Of a DNA stretch of 8,180 nucleotides, positions 4,367-8,180 are shown in pieces. The stretch lies in assembly GCA_021796055.1 (NCBI GenBank), contig JAJYOS010000261.1:1-8180 (forward strand). Reading direction: 5' to 3'. The notes under the pieces were generated by a model that was given only the letters and a program-made list of their open reading frames with translations, ran no database searches and was not told the origin of the DNA. This DNA comes from Bacteroidota bacterium (GTDB taxonomy: Bacteria; Bacteroidota; Kryptoniia; Kryptoniales; JAKASW01). Position 1 is the stretch's first letter, and every line of letters starts with the position of its first letter. Both the position numbers and the translations under genes were made by a program.

Positions 4367-7339
4367 ATGGTACGATCAATTGTCAAAGGACTCGCCTTTG
4401 CTGCTTTTCTATATTCACTGCTAATAGTTCCCGTCCGAGCGGCACAGAACGGTACCGTTCAGGGGAGCGTTAAGGATTCTCAGACTGGAGAGGCTTTGCC
4501 GGGCGCCAACATGCTGCTGCAAGGGACCAGCATGGGAGCAGCTTCAGATCTGAACGGCAATTTTGTGATTCGGAATGTCCCTCCGGGCTCCTATCAGATG
4601 CGGGCCACTTACGTCGGGTATAACGCTAAAACGGTCGATGTCAAGGTCAAAGACGGCGAGTTGGTAACGCTCGTTGTGAAGCTCGACGCGGTTGGTATCA
4701 AGGGGAAAGAGGTGGTCGTCACCGCCCAGGCGAGCGGACAAAACTCGGCCATCAATCAGCAACTTTCTTCAGTCCAGGTAACGAATGTGGTGTCAGCAGC
4801 GAAGATTCAGGAACTCCCGGATGCGAACGCGGCTGAGTCCGTCGGACGACTGCCGGGCGTTTCGCTCATAAGGGAGGGGGGCGAAGGGTCCGAAGTGGTT
4901 ATTCGAGGCCTGTCGCCACAGTACAACCAGGTGACGATTGATGGCGTAGAGATGGCCAGTGATGTCCCCTCTTCCAATACGATCACCGGCACAGACCTGA
5001 ACGGCACGACTCAAAGTCTCATGGGTGACAGAGGAATAGATCTCAGCATGATTTCCTCCAACAGCCTTGGTGGCATCGAGGTGATAAAAGCGATAACTCC
5101 CGACATGGACGCTGCCGTGCTGGGTGGCGTCGTGAACTTCGATATGAGAAAAGGAACACCGAGCTCTCACGGAACGGCTCCGAACATCGGCTTGCTGGCT
5201 CAGGGAGCGTACAACGGCCTCAAGAATAATCGCGATAATTACAAGTTTGTTGTCTCCGCGGAGAACAGGTACTTCGACAACTCTTTCGGGATTTATGCCG
5301 AAGCATCAGCGGAAAAAAGAAATCTCAGTGACAACGAACTCGCCGTCAGCTACACTTTGAACGACAAGAGTCATGGAGATGCGGGCATACCCGACTTGAA
5401 TTCCATTATGATGCAGGATGTCTTCAGGATTCGCCAGCGCTACAACGGTACTCTGGTTATGGACTACAAGAGCGAAGGCCTGAAGATCGGTTTCATGAAT
5501 TTCTTGAGCAACGGCAATACCAATGCCACATACCGCAATGAGACAGCCTATGTGTTTAATACTCAGAGAGAATTGAACTACGGGATTACCGGCGGGGCTA
5601 CCAGGCTGAACGTTATGTCTAATCTTCTCAGCTTAAACACTTCGATACCTTTTTTCCAGGTTGATCTCAGGCTATCTCATTCTTATTCGGGCACTCAAAA
5701 TCCAGGGGACGCGACATTTAATTTCGTTCAGGACGCGGGAGGATTTGGAGGAGGTGTCGGCCCAGCTATCTCTAAGGAGCCGCCGACGGTCATCGCAACG
5801 CACATCCAGCCCAACGACTCCACGGCATGGTTGGACAATATTACCACCTCGAGTTCAAAGACAACAGAACAGCTGTACCAGGGTAAAATCGACCTTGGTC
5901 ATGATTTCAACTTTTCCGATTTCCTGACGGCAAGGCTGAAATTCGGAGGAATGTACCAATACAGGGACCGTTCTTATAACTATTTTCAAAGAAGCGGCTC
6001 GCTGATCTACGACGGCGGAGGCGCGGTGGTCGGGGACTTTACCAGCTACAGGCCATCGTTCAGCCTTTTCAACGGCAGCCTGAGCCTCGCGAACTTCGTG
6101 TATAACGGCTATGGTTACGGAAATTTTCTGAACGGCGACTATACGATGGCATATCCCACCAACGTCGGCCTCATGTGGCAGCTGGTGCCGATTGCACTCA
6201 ACAGTAATCATGGTACAGTCTATCAGGGCGGTTACAGAGCCAACGATCTGGCGTCTCGGATCAATAACTATTCCGGTATCGAGAGAAGGGACGCGGGCTA
6301 TGCCATGGTAACGTTTAATATCGGTGACTGGCTGACAGTGCTGCCCGGCGCCCGCTATCAAAACCTGACGACGACATACACAGGAGCGAGGACCGACGTC
6401 ACTTCGCCGAGCGGATCTATCCATGATACCACGGTTTCCGAATCACATGGTTACATTCTACCAATGGTCCACCTCATTTATAGACCTCTCAACTGGTTCC
6501 AGGTGCATTTTGCCTATACGAATACTCTGAACTATCCCGATTACAGCACGATAACCCCAAGGTATCTCATTACCAGCAGATGGGTTTCTTACAATAACTA
6601 CAAGCTGAATCCCGCCAGATCCGCGAACTATGACCTCGTGCTCTCCTTCTTCTCTAACGACATCGGACTCTTCACTCTCGACGGATTCAGCAAGCACATC
6701 ACCAACCTGATTTTCTATTCGGACGTCTATGTGAAGAATTTGAGCGGCTATCCGGAGCTTCCTCAATATAGCGGCACTCTTTACGAGGTCACGAGCTATA
6801 TCAATAGTCCCTACCCTGTCAACCTTTACGGGCTGGAGAGCGATTGGCAGACGCACTTCTGGTATTTGCCTGGCGTCCTTTCAGGCCTCGTCATGAACGT
6901 GAACTGGACTCACATCTTCTCGCAGGCGCGATATCCGAAAAGCATATACAATGTCGGATATGATGAAAACGGTCTGCCAACGTACGACATCGTGGACACA
7001 ACTTATAGCGCGAGGTTGCTTAATCAGCCAAATGATATTGTGAACCTCGGGTTAGGCTATGATTACAAAGGATTTTCGGTTAGGGCCTCGATGATTTACC
7101 AGGATAACGTTTTCCAACAGCCGAGCTTCTGGCTGCAGGAGCGCGTCCTAAGCGCAAAGTTCACCAGGTGGGACCTATCGGTGAAGCAGGATCTTCCGTG
7201 GTACGGAATGCAGCTCTATCTCAATCTCAACAATATCACAAGCAGTAACGACGTAAACATAAACGAGAAAACAAGCTACCCCGCGTCCGAACAGAGTTAC
7301 GGTTCGGAGGTTCAGCTCGGTATTCGTATCAGGCTGTGA
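4367..7339 (+). CDS. TonB-dependent outer-membrane receptor with N-terminal carboxypeptidase-regulatory-like domain
   Basis: A 990-aa outer-membrane transporter that would import a bound ligand using TonB-ExbBD energy. A signal peptide (residues 1 to about 25, cleavage near PVRA/AQ) precedes a CarboxypepD_reg-like beta-sandwich at about 29-106 (GTVQGSVKDSQTGEALPGA; then NVPPGSYQMRATYVGY). KGKEVVVTA (112-120) is the usual TonB-box-like junction. The plug, about 135-262, has ELPDANAAESVGRLPGVS (149-166), VVIRGLSPQYNQVTIDGV (177-194) and GGVVNFDM (253-260), a pattern typical of the TonB-Xanth-Caul type of receptor. The remainder is a beta-barrel with many aromatic strands, ending in QLGIRIRL. 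Length is normal and the frame is intact. In Xanthomonas and Caulobacter such receptors often serve oligosaccharides, including chitin and maltodextrins; the ligand here is unknown. No SusD-like lipoprotein gene follows, so it is probably not a classical SusCD pair. It has its own promoter and is followed by a secreted beta-helix gene. Confidence 0.93.
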   Translation: MVRSIVKGLAFAAFLYSLLIVPVRAAQNGTVQGSVKDSQTGEALPGANMLLQGTSMGAASDLNGNFVIRNVPPGSYQMRATYVGYNAKTVDVKVKDGELVTLVVKLDAVGIKGKEVVVTAQASGQNSAINQQLSSVQVTNVVSAAKIQELPDANAAESVGRLPGVSLIREGGEGSEVVIRGLSPQYNQVTIDGVEMASDVPSSNTITGTDLNGTTQSLMGDRGIDLSMISSNSLGGIEVIKAITPDMDAAVLGGVVNFDMRKGTPSSHGTAPNIGLLAQGAYNGLKNNRDNYKFVVSAENRYFDNSFGIYAEASAEKRNLSDNELAVSYTLNDKSHGDAGIPDLNSIMMQDVFRIRQRYNGTLVMDYKSEGLKIGFMNFLSNGNTNATYRNETAYVFNTQRELNYGITGGATRLNVMSNLLSLNTSIPFFQVDLRLSHSYSGTQNPGDATFNFVQDAGGFGGGVGPAISKEPPTVIATHIQPNDSTAWLDNITTSSSKTTEQLYQGKIDLGHDFNFSDFLTARLKFGGMYQYRDRSYNYFQRSGSLIYDGGGAVVGDFTSYRPSFSLFNGSLSLANFVYNGYGYGNFLNGDYTMAYPTNVGLMWQLVPIALNSNHGTVYQGGYRANDLASRINNYSGIERRDAGYAMVTFNIGDWLTVLPGARYQNLTTTYTGARTDVTSPSGSIHDTTVSESHGYILPMVHLIYRPLNWFQVHFAYTNTLNYPDYSTITPRYLITSRWVSYNNYKLNPARSANYDLVLSFFSNDIGLFTLDGFSKHITNLIFYSDVYVKNLSGYPELPQYSGTLYEVTSYINSPYPVNLYGLESDWQTHFWYLPGVLSGLVMNVNWTHIFSQARYPKSIYNVGYDENGLPTYDIVDTTYSARLLNQPNDIVNLGLGYDYKGFSVRASMIYQDNVFQQPSFWLQERVLSAKFTRWDLSVKQDLPWYGMQLYLNLNNITSSNDVNINEKTSYPASEQSYGSEVQLGIRIRL

Positions 7340-7417
7340 GTTATCCGACAGCTCCGATTACAGACCGGCTACGGGTTGATTAGGAGGTGATGGGCAAAGA
7401 AAAACGCATGACTCATT

Positions 7418-7444
7418 AGCCGTCCCAGAGGAAGGGAAGAGGCT
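7418..7444 (+). terminator. Weak interrupted hairpin between the receptor and beta-helix genes
   Basis: AGCC (7418-7421) pairs with GGCT (7441-7444), and TCCC (7423-7426) with GGGA (7434-7437), around a 7-nt loop and with unequal bulges. There is no T-run after it. It could mark the receptor mRNA 3' end or be incidental. Otherwise the 149-bp gap holds only a 9-codon frame (7390-7419) and the possible promoter at 7458-7466. Confidence 0.25.
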
Positions 7445-7457
7445 GTGTTAGGACCTT

Positions 7458-7466
7458 TGTTATGAT
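7458..7466 (+). promoter_or_regulatory. Possible extended -10 promoter for the beta-helix gene
   Basis: TG-T-TATGAT fits the extended -10 form (TGnTATAAT, five of six in the hexamer). I see no TTGACA-like box at the right distance, and the leader would be only about 16 nt. The gene could equally be co-transcribed with the receptor. Confidence 0.3.
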
Positions 7467-7488
7467 TTGTCAAAAAAAGGAGAAACAA

Positions 7489-8180
7489 ATGAGAAGACTG
7501 TCGTGGTCTTTGTTAATAGCATCGCTGGCATTTCTTGCAGCTGCTAATCAGCTGTTTGCTCAGGCAGCAGACACGCTCGTAATTAGCCCGCTTCCGCCGG
7601 GCAACATCAATACTGTCATCAACGGGGACACGCTTGCCGGGGGAGTTCGGGCTCATCCAAACAGGGTTTACGTGCTGCGCCACGGCGTGGTTTATCAGGT
7701 CGGGGAAGCCATGAAGATCAATGGGTCGATCACTATAGTCGCGAATGATTCGACCGCCGGGCTTCGACCGCCGGTGCTCGCGCCGCAGATACTGCAGGAC
7801 GGATCTTCCATAGATCATTTCTTCGACCTTAACGGGAAAGGTGGGAAGGTAACGATAAAGAACGTGTACATCACGGCCTTTCGCGCGGACTCGATCGTCA
7901 TCGGTTGGGGCGAGGGAATCCGAATGAATTCGGACAGCCTGAAGCTCACTCTGACCAGCGTCGTGTTCGATGGCTTCCAGCATACCGCGCTGGCGGAGCA
8001 CGGGCAGTGGGACAAGCTGATCGTTCAAGATTGCACGTTCAGGAATGAAATGCACCCATCTTCCTACTTCGGGGGCGGCGCGCTCCTTTCCGACTACCAG
8101 GTGAACATGGATACCACCATGTTCGTGAATAATACCTTCTTCTGCAATAACGCGTATCTGTGGTCTGTGCGCGGTTACTG
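7489..8180 (+). CDS. Secreted right-handed beta-helix protein, 3'-truncated by the window
   Basis: The first 230 residues of an exported protein that continues past the window. ATG 7489 has AAGGAG (7477-7482) 6 nt upstream. Residues 1 to about 24 are a signal peptide: MRRLSW, a hydrophobic core, and LFA before QAADT. Residues about 40-90 (NTVINGDTLAGG, PNRVYVLRHGVVYQV, GSITIVANDS) resemble the N-terminal cap seen on pectate-lyase-like or T9SS-exported beta-helix proteins. Then come rung-like repeats: VTIKNVYITAF (121-131), LKLTLTSVVFDGF (151-163), DKLIVQDCTFRN (175-186), TTMFVNNTFFCNNA (209-222), spaced about 24-35 residues. Such proteins bind or cleave polysaccharides, or act as surface adhesins; no catalytic site can be identified in this portion. 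A T9SS C-terminal sorting domain would be expected beyond the window if it is a Bacteroidota secreted protein. Its position 149 bp after the receptor suggests a shared substrate. The long open frame antisense to it (7513-8055) is a shadow. Confidence 0.8.
   Translation, partial: MRRLSWSLLIASLAFLAAANQLFAQAADTLVISPLPPGNINTVINGDTLAGGVRAHPNRVYVLRHGVVYQVGEAMKINGSITIVANDSTAGLRPPVLAPQILQDGSSIDHFFDLNGKGGKVTIKNVYITAFRADSIVIGWGEGIRMNSDSLKLTLTSVVFDGFQHTALAEHGQWDKLIVQDCTFRNEMHPSSYFGGGALLSDYQVNMDTTMFVNNTFFCNNAYLWSVRGY

Noticed and set aside
5661..5927. 88-codon plus-strand frame inside the receptor gene
   Set aside because: It is an out-of-frame reading of barrel-coding sequence with a Ser/Arg-rich, low-quality translation; the receptor frame is unbroken here.
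5855..6424. 189-codon open frame on the minus strand
   Set aside because: It is wholly antisense within the intact TonB-dependent receptor and its translation has no recognisable motif.
7513..8055. 180-codon open frame on the minus strand
   Set aside because: It lies antisense to the beta-helix gene, which has a signal peptide, a good RBS and repeat structure; the minus-strand translation resembles no protein family.

Overview
The window looks like a Bacteroidota/Ignavibacteria-type (FCB group) genome or metagenome fragment. The evidence is a TonB-dependent receptor with an N-terminal carboxypeptidase-regulatory-like domain, a NagB-like domain fused to a LmbE/PIG-L domain (an architecture I associate with Bacteroidota), and a secreted beta-helix protein of the sort often exported in this phylum. 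Clear Shine-Dalgarno boxes (AAGGAG, 6 nt from ATG) before two genes are more like Ignavibacteria-type lineages than classical Bacteroidia, which mostly lack them. The taxonomic call is inference.

Layout (all genes on +): 3-1250 is the 3' part of an MFS sugar/H+ symporter of the FucP/GluP/NagP family, cut by the window edge. A 162-bp gap with a strong 9-bp inverted repeat follows. 1413-3752 encodes a 779-aa NagB-like/LmbE-like fusion. 3753-4366 is a 614-bp non-coding stretch holding several inverted repeats, a sigma70-like promoter bracketed by AAACCTC repeats, and a probable leader of about 220 nt. 4367-7339 encodes a 990-aa TonB-dependent receptor. A 149-bp gap follows, and 7489-8180 is the 5' part of a secreted right-handed beta-helix protein that runs off the window.

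How the genes may work together: the receptor would import an oligosaccharide or other large ligand across the outer membrane, and the beta-helix protein could bind or cleave polysaccharide outside the cytoplasm. The MFS permease would take up the monosaccharide. The fusion enzyme plausibly deacetylates and deaminates an amino sugar phosphate (GlcNAc-6-P to GlcN-6-P to Fru-6-P). The permease-fusion pairing suggests amino-sugar catabolism. The link to the receptor and beta-helix gene is weaker, because a long regulatory gap separates the two pairs and codon use differs.

I see no RNA genes, CRISPR arrays, insertion sequences or att sites. Nothing here is clearly an undescribed system. The points most worth checking are the NagB-like active site lacking the usual Glu, the variant LmbE metal motif in the same chain, and the repeat-bracketed promoter of the receptor gene.
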